Positions 7,601-16,129 of a stretch of 24,028 bases of DNA are shown one piece after another; positions within the stretch are counted from its first letter, which is position 1; the number at the start of each line of letters is the position of its first letter. The notes under the pieces were generated by a model. The model did no database searches, was not told the DNA's origin, and was given only the letters and a program-made list of their open reading frames with translations. Made by a program: the position numbers and the translations under genes. This DNA is from a virus. The stretch is taken from the IMG/VR virus record IMGVR_UViG_3300042328_000235, positions 1 through 24,028 of that record; one strand, given 5' to 3'.

Positions 7601-10600
7601 AACGCTGGCACAGGATTGCCGTAAACATCTGTAAGGTTTGGATCAATAACCACTTTAGTGCGCAACAGCATGTTGACCACGTTCTTAGCGTTCTGACGAA
7701 TAAAGTCAGAGCTACCATTCTGCGCCACATCGTTTACAGCATCAAGCAAGCGCCCATCTTCAATGGCTTCTTTAGCGTTATCGGACAGCTGGGCCTGTTC
7801 CATCTCCGTGTACTGGGTTGCAGCACCTTGGATCGGGCCTTCTTCGTCAATCTCTGGCAGTGTGGCAGCTTCCTGCTTGGCAGTAGCGGCATCAATCGCG
7901 GCTTCGACTTCTGCTTGCGCTCCGCCTTTGAGGGCTTTAGATGCACGAATGTCACGGGCGTTCTTGTATGCTTCTTCAGCCGCGTCGCTTCGTTGGTTTG
8001 CAAGATCAAGGGCGTCCTGTGCCAGCTCTTTGGTAGCGGGCGTCTTGGCTTCGTCAAAGTCTTTCTGGGCTTTCTCCAGTTCAATGACCGACTGACGGAA
8101 GCGCTCACGAGCGGCAATAATTTCAATCGTCGGGCCTTGACCCAACAACCGCTCACCTTCAGCCAACTGCGCAGCAATTTGCTCTTCAGTTAAACCTTCG
8201 GTAGCTTCTGCGTAAGCGGTCTCCAACTTGGCACGGCTGGCTTCTGTAGCGCCATCCAAACGCGCCTTGACTGTAAACAAATGAACTGCGTTAGCGGCCT
8301 CTTGGGACAGGCCATCTGCACGAAGCTTAGTCACGCCAGATTGACGCACGCGTTTAGCGCCCATCATGTTACGAACAACAGGGCCTTCCTTACGGGCAGG
8401 CAAACGCATACCTTCCACAGCAGTTGGTTGCGGTGCGCCGGGCTGTTCTACCTCACGCTCAACAATCGGAGCAACGGAGTACAGGGTGTCGATATTGGAT
8501 TCAAGTTTGTCGTACTCGGCCTGATATTTTTCAATGTCGGCGGTGTTGTTTTTCTCTTTGGCTTTACCCAAATTAGTGTCCGCTGTAGCCAGCTCACGCT
8601 TGAGGCGGTTTAGCTCAGCAGTCATCAATGGATCAGATGTGTCCCGTGTAAAGCGGCGGGTATCGTACCCAGCGCCAGACTTAGCTTTCTCAAGACGCTC
8701 CTTCTCTGCTTTGGCCGCATCAAGTGCCTTTTGTTTCTCGGCAGCACCAGCATTTCTCTCAGCTTGAATTTTGCGTTCTTCTTCGCGAGCTTTAGTTTCC
8801 GCCTCTACGCGAGCCTTCTCGGCTTTGGCTGCCGTGGCTTTAGCTTCTTCAATTTGTTTGAGAAGTGGGGACTCTACGTTCAAAGCTTTAGCCAAACGAG
8901 CGCTTGTGTTTACAAGAGCTTCGCGCAAGTCCTGCCCAATCAACTTGTTCAAAGTCAGATTGTCTCGACGTGCGGCCAAGTAAGCCAACTCCGCCGCTTG
9001 TGTCTTAGGTAACAACTTTTCAGTAGCACTAGCGGCACGAGTCATAGCGCCATCTAAGCGGCCAAACTCCAAACCGGAAGCCGTAGCAGGCAAGTTGTCA
9101 ATTGCTTTACGTGCCCCCTCATAAGCAGTTTGGGCGGCATCGCTAAGTTTCTTAGCAGCCATGTACTCGCTACGAGCTTCTTTTTCGGCAAAGTCAATAC
9201 TAGCGGCGTAGTCTTTTGGCAAAGGCCCCTGCATCTTGGCTATTACTGGAGACGGCTGTTTCTGTTTATCAGCCCCACGCTCTTGCAGTACCGCATCAAT
9301 TTTTGCCAACTCGTCGTCAATTGCTTTAACGTTTTCTTCAGAGAACGTGCCTTTGATAAGCGGCTCAAGCTCCTGTATGACCAGTTGTTGCTGTCTAATT
9401 TCTTGTGTAACACCAGACTCAGCTAACTTGCCACGAGCAGTTGTGAGCTCTCTGCCAGACATCCGCACAACTTCAGTTGCTTTTGACAGCGCTTTCTGCG
9501 CTTTAACAACCTCTGGCACTTTTGCCACGGGGGCAACTGACTGTTTCTTAATGTCCCAGCTTTCGGCTTTCTTTGGCTTTGTAAGAATCTTGCCTTTGAT
9601 GTTTTTAAACTCACGGGCCTCACCCGCTTTAAGGCGTTCGGCTTCGATCTGGCCAGCAGGCGCTTTTGTAACGGCAGCTTGCTGTTGCTCTTGCATACGT
9701 TGGCGACGCTCTAAATCACGCAAGACGGCTTCTGCTTTAGGTACTGCGCGTTGGGCTTGGTCTAGCTCTTGTTTTACGGCTTGCAAGTCAGCGCGGCCTT
9801 CTTCAGACAACGTTGCCAACATGTCAAAATAACGTGCGTTTTGTTCGCGTGATCTGGCATCAGACTCGAGCTTTTGCAAAAGCAAGTTATCAGGCGTTTG
9901 GGCAAGCTCTTCCCTAAAAGCTTTGGCTTCGTCTTTAAATCTCTTTGCTACCTCACTGAAGTACTGTGGGTTGTCTTGCATCGCTTCCGTATTGCGCACA
10001 GCTTTCTTCAGTTCTTCAACCTTAGTCTCTGCCGCCACAAACGCAGTGCGTGCTTCTGTCAGTTCTTCAGGCGTAATCTCACGCAGTGTGGGCGCAAGGC
10101 GCTGGGGCTGGACGCCGGGCAATTCTTTTTGTTTACCTGCTGGCGCAGTAACTTCCTCTTCCGTACCGGCGGCAATTTTTGCTTTCAGATCATCACGGGC
10201 TTTTTCTAACTGCGCGCGAATGTTGCCGGCACCGGATTGAACCGTCAGACCTTTAAGCTGGCGCTCAATGTTGCCAAGCTGTTGTTGCATCTCCGCCATC
10301 TCAGGCGTGACTTCTTTGGCTAGCTTGTTTTCTTCTTCAATTGAAGGCTTAGAAGTGCGTAACTTTCTCAATTCTTGGCCAAGGTCTTTGCGGCGGTCTT
10401 TAAGTTCTGCCAACGCAGCCATCTTGGCTTCGTCTGTTGGACGGCCAGCCTTCTGTACTTTCTCATTTACAAGGCGCAACTCACGGGTCACAGCATCAAT
10501 GCGGTTAGCGGTGCCCTCTGTACGCTCAATAGGAAGCTGGCGCTGGCCTCTAATCAGTTCGCGGTCTTCACCAATGACTTGGCTATAGCGCTCGACTACG

Positions 10601-13359
10601 GCATCAGACTTGTCTTCCCAACCTGTTTTGGCCTGCAGCTTTTTAAGTTCAACCGCCAATGTGTCGCGGCGTTTCTCCATTGCCCCCAGCGCTTCTGCTT
10701 GTTCCGCAGAAGTTGGCTGGCCAATCTCTTTGATTTCTTTGTCCAGCTTGCGCAGCTCTACGTTTGCGCGTGTAAGGTTGTCGACAGTTTTTTGAATGTC
10801 GTCTGTAATGGTTAACAGTTGCTCACGCAAACCAAGCCCGGCTTCACGCTCAAGCGCTTTACCGTTGGCCAAAATTCTGTTGATATTGACAAGGCGTGTC
10901 GCGTTGAAGATAAACGTGTTTGTGCTCTTGCGTTGCTCAGTAATGTCCTTGACTTTGACCGCGTCATACAGATCAATCAGATCGTCGTGCATCTTTGCAC
11001 GTAACTCTTTGGCTTCTTTGGCCATAGCCGCACGATTGGTCTGCTTATCAAACCCTTCTTGTGCAGGTTTCAGCTTGGGTAAATAGTAGTCAAGCAACGC
11101 TGAGACGTTCTCGTCCGTGCGCTCACCAATAAGATTCTGTGCCAAAGGCGTTGTGTCTTTGTAGCGATCAGCCGTCTCCATACGGCGGTTTAAGTTATCC
11201 AAAGCTTTGCGCTTTACGCCCAACTCAAACGTTTCACGGCTAGGTAGCATGGCGCCTTTAACGCCTTCTTTTTTAGCCAACTCTTTGATGTCTTTTTCCA
11301 ACGTTTCTTTAAGCTCGTCGCGGTCGTTGCGGTACTCAATGTTGGCAGGGTCTTGCTTTAACTTGTTCCAGTCCTGCTCGCTCTTATCAAACAGCGCCAA
11401 CAGTCCACGGGCTTCTTCCAAGTCTTTGTCAAAAATTGCCTGCTCAACAGGTGACCGTCCTTTGTTCTTCTCGGCAATAGCGCGGAGTCTTTCAATCTCA
11501 GCTTCAACGCTCTCCCGTGTTTCACGGGCTTCTCTTGCGCCTTCGTCAATCTGAGCGGCAAACAAGTCGTCTGTTGGTACGTTGCGGAACTGATCGCCTT
11601 CCATTAGTGTGGGCACGGCCTCCAGCTCTTTGAGGCGGGGGATTAGTTTAGCAATCGCTTCATCGTCGCCAAGCTCTTGGTAACGGGCAACTTTCTTGCG
11701 CAAGTCTTTAATTTCAACGTCACGAGATGCAACGTCAGTTTGCTTGGGGGCTTCGGCAACAAAAGGTTTTAGTTCGTCAAGCTGCGCTAGCGCATCTTTA
11801 TTTTGTTTGATACTGTTGACAAGGCGCTCCATGTCGTCAGTACTAGTGGCCGCTTGCAACTTAGTGCGCAAACCTTCAATCTGTTTGGTGACCGTGTCCC
11901 GCATAGCCGCATAGCTTGTCGGTGTTGGGGCCATTGATTGAAATTGCTTTTGCAAGTCAAACTGCTGATTGGTAAGCGCTTGAATCTGTGCCTGATCGCC
12001 AGTCTTTGTAGCTTCGGCAATCTGTGCGTTAAGACCTTTGATCTGGGTGTCGAGCGTACGCAATTGGCCAACAGGAGACTGATCCCTTGCTTCAGGGATA
12101 GCGCCAAACAAATCCATCTGTGCGCCGGGCACTTTGGCAGCTTCTTCAATTGCAGTTTTGTTGGCTGTCTCTTTGGCACGCTCATCAATAGCTTTCTTGG
12201 CTTGACGGTACTCTTCAACTGTGCCTGTGTACTCATCAGATTTGCGCAACTCTTTGATCTGAGTGCGCGCTTCTTGTTTGTCTGCTACTGCGGCCAGATC
12301 ACCTTCGGCGGGTCTGCCTTTAATACGCGCCAACAAGTCCGCTTCTTGCTTTTGCAAGTCAGCGTAGCGAGTCTGAATCTCGTCCAAGTACTCAGGGGTC
12401 TGTCGGTACGCGGCTTTCTCTTGCTCCAAGCGCTGCTTCTCGGCTTCTTGTGCTTGCACTTGCTTGGCTTGTTCTGCACGAGCTTCTTCTGCTTGTTGGG
12501 TTTTAATCCGCCCACGCTCAATGTAACGACCTGCAGGGGCTAATGCGCCACCCAACACAGCGCCACCAATCAAACTATCCCAATACTCGTCACGAGCTTG
12601 TGCGTCTGTAAGTTTTAAACCAGCTTGTAAACGCTCAAGGAATTGCTGTGCTACTTCTGTAGTACTCTCTGCGCCAATAGCTTTACCAGTAGCTTTGGAG
12701 TAGTCCCCCAACATTTTTGTCATGCCTTGCTTGGCAATCTGTTCAGCGGCGTCCTGAGAAAGTTCTTTACCTGCCGCACCAAAAATACCCCGAATAGCAG
12801 GGAACATTTTGAAAGACAGTAAGTCAAGGGCACCTGCAACAGAACCTGCGCCAGCAGCGGCGGCTAGATTGGTTTCTTCTAGGGGTCGGCCTTCCTCAGT
12901 CTGGCGTTTTAGGAACTGGCCTGTAAACTGAGCGCCTGATGCCAATGCGCCAAGACCGCCCGCAACAATAGCGGGAGCTCCGCCTAACGTAGCCGCAGCG
13001 CCTGCTGCTAGTGGAGCCGCAACGTACGGCAAAGAACCGCCAAGCAACTCAGTAAATTTGGTAACTGGCGCTTCTGTCCAGCCTTTTTCTGTGGGCTTAA
13101 ACGTACGTCGTTGGTACGCTTCTTCCTCTGCCATGATCTGTTTGGCACGTTCGGTGTCCATTGCACCTGTACGGCCTGCAAGCGCAGCGGCAGAACTTTT
13201 TAAGCCAGAAATGCCTGCCTTGACAGCAGGAACAAAACCTTCTTCGGGGGCGCCCCCTATACCAAGCTGCTCTCTAAGTATCTCCGCTGCTTTTTCTTTG
13301 GATACGCTGTCTGGAAACTCAACGGTTCGTCCATCAGGCAAAGCAACGGTATAGCTCAT
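4588..13359 (-). CDS. Giant polyvalent virion protein: coiled coil, zincin-like site, LPD38 domain
   Basis: The protein has 2923 residues, starting 3 nt after the previous stop. It opens with a short phage-type beta-helix module (YTVALPDGRTVEF, residues 1-33). Ala/Gly-rich hydrophobic stretches follow at about 105-148, 164-195 and 262-278. From about 282 to 1830 it is almost entirely Glu/Lys/Gln/Ala-rich, predicted coiled coil. A globular part holds LIHEVTH (H1942, E1943, H1946), a zincin-type zinc site with E1995 or E1999 as possible third ligand. Residues about 2400-2600 (SPAYAIRQLIRDP to VPFFNAQIQGLDVLYR) match LPD38 of the large polyvalent proteins, followed by a hydrophobic segment near 2612-2630. 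Such proteins are thought to be packaged and injected with the DNA, like T7 gp16 or N4 vRNAP, and to act early in the host. The injected role and the protease activity are inferred. Confidence 0.9.
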   Translation of the reverse strand: MSYTVALPDGRTVEFPDSVSKEKAAEILREQLGIGGAPEEGFVPAVKAGISGLKSSAAALAGRTGAMDTERAKQIMAEEEAYQRRTFKPTEKGWTEAPVTKFTELLGGSLPYVAAPLAAGAAATLGGAPAIVAGGLGALASGAQFTGQFLKRQTEEGRPLEETNLAAAAGAGSVAGALDLLSFKMFPAIRGIFGAAGKELSQDAAEQIAKQGMTKMLGDYSKATGKAIGAESTTEVAQQFLERLQAGLKLTDAQARDEYWDSLIGGAVLGGALAPAGRYIERGRIKTQQAEEARAEQAKQVQAQEAEKQRLEQEKAAYRQTPEYLDEIQTRYADLQKQEADLLARIKGRPAEGDLAAVADKQEARTQIKELRKSDEYTGTVEEYRQAKKAIDERAKETANKTAIEEAAKVPGAQMDLFGAIPEARDQSPVGQLRTLDTQIKGLNAQIAEATKTGDQAQIQALTNQQFDLQKQFQSMAPTPTSYAAMRDTVTKQIEGLRTKLQAATSTDDMERLVNSIKQNKDALAQLDELKPFVAEAPKQTDVASRDVEIKDLRKKVARYQELGDDEAIAKLIPRLKELEAVPTLMEGDQFRNVPTDDLFAAQIDEGAREARETRESVEAEIERLRAIAEKNKGRSPVEQAIFDKDLEEARGLLALFDKSEQDWNKLKQDPANIEYRNDRDELKETLEKDIKELAKKEGVKGAMLPSRETFELGVKRKALDNLNRRMETADRYKDTTPLAQNLIGERTDENVSALLDYYLPKLKPAQEGFDKQTNRAAMAKEAKELRAKMHDDLIDLYDAVKVKDITEQRKSTNTFIFNATRLVNINRILANGKALEREAGLGLREQLLTITDDIQKTVDNLTRANVELRKLDKEIKEIGQPTSAEQAEALGAMEKRRDTLAVELKKLQAKTGWEDKSDAVVERYSQVIGEDRELIRGQRQLPIERTEGTANRIDAVTRELRLVNEKVQKAGRPTDEAKMAALAELKDRRKDLGQELRKLRTSKPSIEEENKLAKEVTPEMAEMQQQLGNIERQLKGLTVQSGAGNIRAQLEKARDDLKAKIAAGTEEEVTAPAGKQKELPGVQPQRLAPTLREITPEELTEARTAFVAAETKVEELKKAVRNTEAMQDNPQYFSEVAKRFKDEAKAFREELAQTPDNLLLQKLESDARSREQNARYFDMLATLSEEGRADLQAVKQELDQAQRAVPKAEAVLRDLERRQRMQEQQQAAVTKAPAGQIEAERLKAGEAREFKNIKGKILTKPKKAESWDIKKQSVAPVAKVPEVVKAQKALSKATEVVRMSGRELTTARGKLAESGVTQEIRQQQLVIQELEPLIKGTFSEENVKAIDDELAKIDAVLQERGADKQKQPSPVIAKMQGPLPKDYAASIDFAEKEARSEYMAAKKLSDAAQTAYEGARKAIDNLPATASGLEFGRLDGAMTRAASATEKLLPKTQAAELAYLAARRDNLTLNKLIGQDLREALVNTSARLAKALNVESPLLKQIEEAKATAAKAEKARVEAETKAREEERKIQAERNAGAAEKQKALDAAKAEKERLEKAKSGAGYDTRRFTRDTSDPLMTAELNRLKRELATADTNLGKAKEKNNTADIEKYQAEYDKLESNIDTLYSVAPIVEREVEQPGAPQPTAVEGMRLPARKEGPVVRNMMGAKRVRQSGVTKLRADGLSQEAANAVHLFTVKARLDGATEASRAKLETAYAEATEGLTEEQIAAQLAEGERLLGQGPTIEIIAARERFRQSVIELEKAQKDFDEAKTPATKELAQDALDLANQRSDAAEEAYKNARDIRASKALKGGAQAEVEAAIDAATAKQEAATLPEIDEEGPIQGAATQYTEMEQAQLSDNAKEAIEDGRLLDAVNDVAQNGSSDFIRQNAKNVVNMLLRTKVVIDPNLTDVYGNPVPAFYNNVTNTVSFRPGELTEENLIHEVTHAASLRGLVMPASDLTKEQLNARNELNAMFNQLKKDKALVNEYGLTNVAEFASEVQSNKDFRDQINKKPWFGGNMLSRFFQALLRLVGFKTGQVTSDVATKNIEALYMPAQKFQMVDQINAPSVFRTKAPASTSVIVGQEAGKTKTLKENFFGLGGRVQLVDKLAAADAAIVAGEGAGKLSSTEAFQAQYFMRLADNTTQTAGQFITHGPVSIVADKTALGTEYRYQSSGGANLVQMTEHLDDAAKAGLGADAERLLTVQIAGERAEATPNGWARLLSSDPAAAKAEYLKDKATLAANPAAKKSIDAAKAVYKQYNNGLIDFIVQCGFITKEEGARLKKTPFVPFYRIENNEVKLFTDKESSIRIGNIKENPDLQRMLGDEKTILPILTSAVQNTFMLSRAGLRNNATHKTSDALYKAGFASKIGKGSGPAGTDVVRYKVDGEDYFAVIDSDTFGIPAHLIVKGMEGIKTTIPEIVRMMGVPADWVRKFVTRSPAYAIRQLIRDPVNAAIVGGVDGVPVVNALRQLAKMRSGRSPAEEALMRGLAISSNIYTGDEKDMQKFLQDIGTGRGKWDKMLGMLDTVALQSDAATRATIYEDSLKKGFTEAQAQFRAFESQNFSRRGLSPSMQMLSTMVPFFNAQIQGLDVLYRSFKGTTPFAERLEIQRKIKARGLMLMAGTMAYALMMEDNEDYRKLPPEVKYGNWFVYIPNVKEPLKIPIPYEVGILFKALPEAILDVARRDTKAKEAIKGLGMLLWQSTPGVVPVAGKPLIEASIGATAYGPIESAREKDLPAAMRYREETTEVAKALGSFTGAVGVSPLLIEHFVRSYTSNLGLSALHMLDPVLRSSTEGEKASSSASKLPFIGGLFQSTEGRFIIDRAYERMEEVVRAQKGYEDLERRGKKAEARAWAQEYASLLAQADMAGGFKKSMGEMFTDERTVRADSRLSTEQKDKLIARIKAAQNREAEAFYQATERRRPQ

Positions 13360-13362
13360 AGA

Positions 13363-15072
13363 TCACTTTCTTGGTTCAAGTTTTCCTGTTTGGGGGTTTA
13401 AAACAAAGTCGGCCCCACCTGCAGGTGCACTTCCGCCCCCGGCAGTGCCTGCTAATTTTGCCAGAGCTGGATTTAATTGCAAGGTTTTTTCCCATTCTTT
13501 TTCAAACTGCGTTTGAAGTTCTTCAGGCGTGCCGTACTTGTTGGCTTTCATGACCTGTTCCATCACGTTCCTACGGGCCTGCTCAATAGCGCCTGACCCC
13601 TTAACTGCCTGTATGTAGTCTTTGTTGTCTGCTGAACGCTTATCTGCGGCGTATTTAGTAGCGCCTGCAGTAATATTTGCCACACGTTCTTGCATAGCGC
13701 CTGTAAACATGGTCTTGGCATCTTCGCGAGACATGCCGTAGCGTGTAACAGCAAAGTCTGTAAGGCTCTTAAGTCCTGCGTTGGTCGCTTTATCCACGTC
13801 GGCAGTAGCTTTACGAATCTCGGAGTTGTTCAGGTTCTTCTGGTTAAAGCGAACGTCTTCCAAACGACCGTAAGCGTCTTCAAGCTTGTCCCGAGCGTCT
13901 GAAATCTTGTCTAAACTCTTACGGTATGCGGCTGTTCCAACCAAAGCACCCTGACCAATGTTTGCAAACGCATTAGCGGAAGTACCTGACATCATGGCCA
14001 GACCCGCTTCCAAAAGCGCTAAATTGCCAGCCTTGCTTTCTTCTTTACCAATCCGCTCTTCTTTGGCTTTGAGCTTGGCTTCGCGGTCTTTGCCGTACTC
14101 ACCCTGCGCCGTAATATCGGTTTTAAGCTGGTTTAATTGTCTCTGAGCAGAAGACGTTTCTGCTGCGCCTTGCTGCCGTATAAGTTCTTTAATTTCATTT
14201 AGTTCAGTATCACGTTTATCCTTAGGGCCCGCAAACAACTCGTAAATGCTCTGAATGCCTTGACCAGAAGTTGCGCCTTGCCCTCTTTGCCCACCTTGCC
14301 CACCTTGTGCGGTTGGGGCTGCTGGAGCCGTGTCTTTAGTGCTAACGGCTTTGTCAGTGGCGGCTTTTGCTTTGCTTGCTTTTTCAGCAGCTATCAAAGC
14401 GGCATCAGGATTTACAACATCTTTTGGCGCTGCCAATTGAGGCGTGCCTGCAGCCTGTGCTTTTAACTGTTCGTAGTATGCTTTTTCATCCGCACTGGCA
14501 ATACCGCGGGCAATACGATCTTCAATAATTTGAAGCTGTCTTCGGACCCCTTCTTTTTGTAGGCCGCTAGACATCTGCTCCCAAACCGTTTGGTTTTCTG
14601 GCGCACCCGCTTGAGTAAAACTTGCACGGGGGCTAACGTTTGACATCCCCGGAATGTTAAACAAAGGATTAAGACTGTTAACAACGCTACCGTCACCGCC
14701 TTGCGCCTTAGGCATGCCTTGATAGCGAGGGATGTGGCCACCGCCAGCCATACGAAGCACAGGCTCACTGCGCTGGGCAAAATCAAAACTACTATCGTCA
14801 TAGCCAGCAATACCGCCGTCAGCCATACCTTGGATGTTGGGCGCGGGTAGTTGTGCAATACCCATCTGATCTACCGCCGCATCGGCTACTTTGGGCATCT
14901 GCGCCATTTGGGATTGCGCGGCTTGACGCGTGCGTTTACGGCGACCATCTTCAGAGATGATTAAAGGCAGTATGTATGGGTCAGCCTTGTGCATCATGGC
15001 CATTTGTTTCAAGGCCGCGTCAGGCAGTTTTTCTAAACGCGAAAGGATGTTTTCTGAGTTTGGGAGTGCCAT
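13363..15072 (-). CDS. Putative internal virion/ejection protein with coiled coil
   Basis: The protein has 569 residues. ATG lies 5 nt after the previous stop with only a weak GGG upstream, so translation is probably coupled. Residues 1-120 hold a basic patch (RRKRTRQ, 44-50) and two glycine motifs, MADGGIAGY (83-91) and MAGGGHIPRY (108-117). Residues 240-275 are Ala/Gln/Gly-rich. From 285 to 430 it is a charged coiled coil, broken at 350-385 by a hydrophobic LALLEAGLAMMSG segment with GQGALVGTAAYRKSLDKI, a pattern seen in many phage virion proteins encoded beside ejection proteins. The end of the gene supplies the upstream region of the giant gene. It most likely takes part in the DNA-ejection apparatus. 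No enzyme motif is seen and the exact role is unknown. Confidence 0.85.
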   Translation of the reverse strand: MALPNSENILSRLEKLPDAALKQMAMMHKADPYILPLIISEDGRRKRTRQAAQSQMAQMPKVADAAVDQMGIAQLPAPNIQGMADGGIAGYDDSSFDFAQRSEPVLRMAGGGHIPRYQGMPKAQGGDGSVVNSLNPLFNIPGMSNVSPRASFTQAGAPENQTVWEQMSSGLQKEGVRRQLQIIEDRIARGIASADEKAYYEQLKAQAAGTPQLAAPKDVVNPDAALIAAEKASKAKAATDKAVSTKDTAPAAPTAQGGQGGQRGQGATSGQGIQSIYELFAGPKDKRDTELNEIKELIRQQGAAETSSAQRQLNQLKTDITAQGEYGKDREAKLKAKEERIGKEESKAGNLALLEAGLAMMSGTSANAFANIGQGALVGTAAYRKSLDKISDARDKLEDAYGRLEDVRFNQKNLNNSEIRKATADVDKATNAGLKSLTDFAVTRYGMSREDAKTMFTGAMQERVANITAGATKYAADKRSADNKDYIQAVKGSGAIEQARRNVMEQVMKANKYGTPEELQTQFEKEWEKTLQLNPALAKLAGTAGGGSAPAGGADFVLNPQTGKLEPRK

Positions 15073-15077
15073 ATTTT

Positions 15078-16118
15078 TCAGCCCATGTTATAGATTGCAA
15101 GATCAGCCAAGCCTGCGGGTTTATCCCTATATGCGACATCTTCAACAGCGCCGCCCTTCTTGAACACGCCCAAGCCTTTAGCGGCAAGGCCAACACCTGC
15201 TATTTGCGAAATCGGACTTGCAGGAGGTGCGTATATAGTGCTACCCATCTGAGACAGAGGCGCACCGCGAATGATGTCAGACATGAAGCCCATCTGTTTG
15301 TAAGGCTGGTTCTGAGCGTTGAGCCACTCTTGGTATTGGTTGCCAAGAATAGTATTCATTTGCTGTTGTTGCTGGCCACCATAAGTATTTTGTAACTTGT
15401 TGATGTCCATGCCTTGAGTGAACTGATTCTGACCAATTGTGTTCAGTGTGTTGGCGCCTGTAAGAGCTGTTTGCAAACCTTGCAGACCAAGACCCGCGCC
15501 ATACTGGCGTGACTGCTCGTTTAACTGAGCCGCTTGCTGGCGTTGCTGTTGCTCTGTATTGAATTGGTTCAGTGCTTGGCCGTAAGCGTTCTGCATGCCC
15601 GTAGCAAAGATGTCGCCCTTTTGACGAGCCAAATTACCAGCGGCTTGACCCCGCATAAGATAGTCACCACTACCGCCAAACGCACCAGTACGGGCCGCTT
15701 GAGCTTGCTGAGCCTGTCCTGCAATAGCCGCTTGCCGCGCCGCATCGTTTTGCTGGCGCTGAATTACTTGCTGAACATAGGGCGACATGTACTGAGACAG
15801 CGCATCACCACCAGTCACGCTACCTGATTGGTAATTGCTAGGGCCATACTGTGTGTTGAGTGCTTGCTGACCCGCTAACCCCGCCAAACCTGAAGCGCCT
15901 GCCAGTTGGTATGAAGGCTGCATTTGCTGAGCGCCTTCAAAGGACTGCTTTTGAAGTGGGGAAAACTGCGCTACGCGCTCCCCTGTGTACGCCTCGTAGG
16001 GGATATTGGGGTTAGTAAAAGCTTGCGCTTGACCCAGCAGTGTTGTTGCATACGGCGCAACTTCAGGCGCAAAACCTACTTGGTTCTGCGTTGTTTGTTG
16101 TATTGTTTGGCTAGCCAT
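15078..16118 (-). CDS. Gln/Ala-rich virion protein, putative DNA-ejection protein
   Basis: The protein has 346 residues, with a strong AAGGAG (16126-16131) 7 nt before ATG that overlaps the TAA of the upstream gene. It is dominated by Gln, Ala and Gly, with helical Q-rich runs such as EQQQRQQAAQ and GGQQQQQMNT. It begins with a conserved-looking segment containing PYEAYTGERVAQFSPLQ (about 40-56), followed by the GAQQ and Q-x-Y patterns found in small ejection-type proteins of podoviruses (compare the role of P22 gp7/gp20; similarity in style only). The C-terminus has SPISQIAGVGLAAKGLG and a FKKGGAVE motif related to the Gly-Gly motifs of its neighbours. It lies between two other low-complexity virion proteins. 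The function is inferred from context. Confidence 0.85.
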   Translation of the reverse strand: MASQTIQQTTQNQVGFAPEVAPYATTLLGQAQAFTNPNIPYEAYTGERVAQFSPLQKQSFEGAQQMQPSYQLAGASGLAGLAGQQALNTQYGPSNYQSGSVTGGDALSQYMSPYVQQVIQRQQNDAARQAAIAGQAQQAQAARTGAFGGSGDYLMRGQAAGNLARQKGDIFATGMQNAYGQALNQFNTEQQQRQQAAQLNEQSRQYGAGLGLQGLQTALTGANTLNTIGQNQFTQGMDINKLQNTYGGQQQQQMNTILGNQYQEWLNAQNQPYKQMGFMSDIIRGAPLSQMGSTIYAPPASPISQIAGVGLAAKGLGVFKKGGAVEDVAYRDKPAGLADLAIYNMG

Positions 16119-16129
16119 TTACTGACTCC

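Noticed and set aside
7246-8193. 315-codon plus-strand open frame opposite the giant gene
   Set aside because: It lies wholly antisense to the coiled-coil region of a well-supported gene; its Cys/Phe/Arg/Leu-rich composition is what the reverse of Glu/Lys/Ala codons gives, and no family or ribosome site is evident.
10692-10715. Inverted repeat CTTCTGC...GCAGAAG
   Set aside because: A 7-bp stem inside the coiled-coil coding region, not followed by a T run and of a kind expected by chance in repetitive codons.
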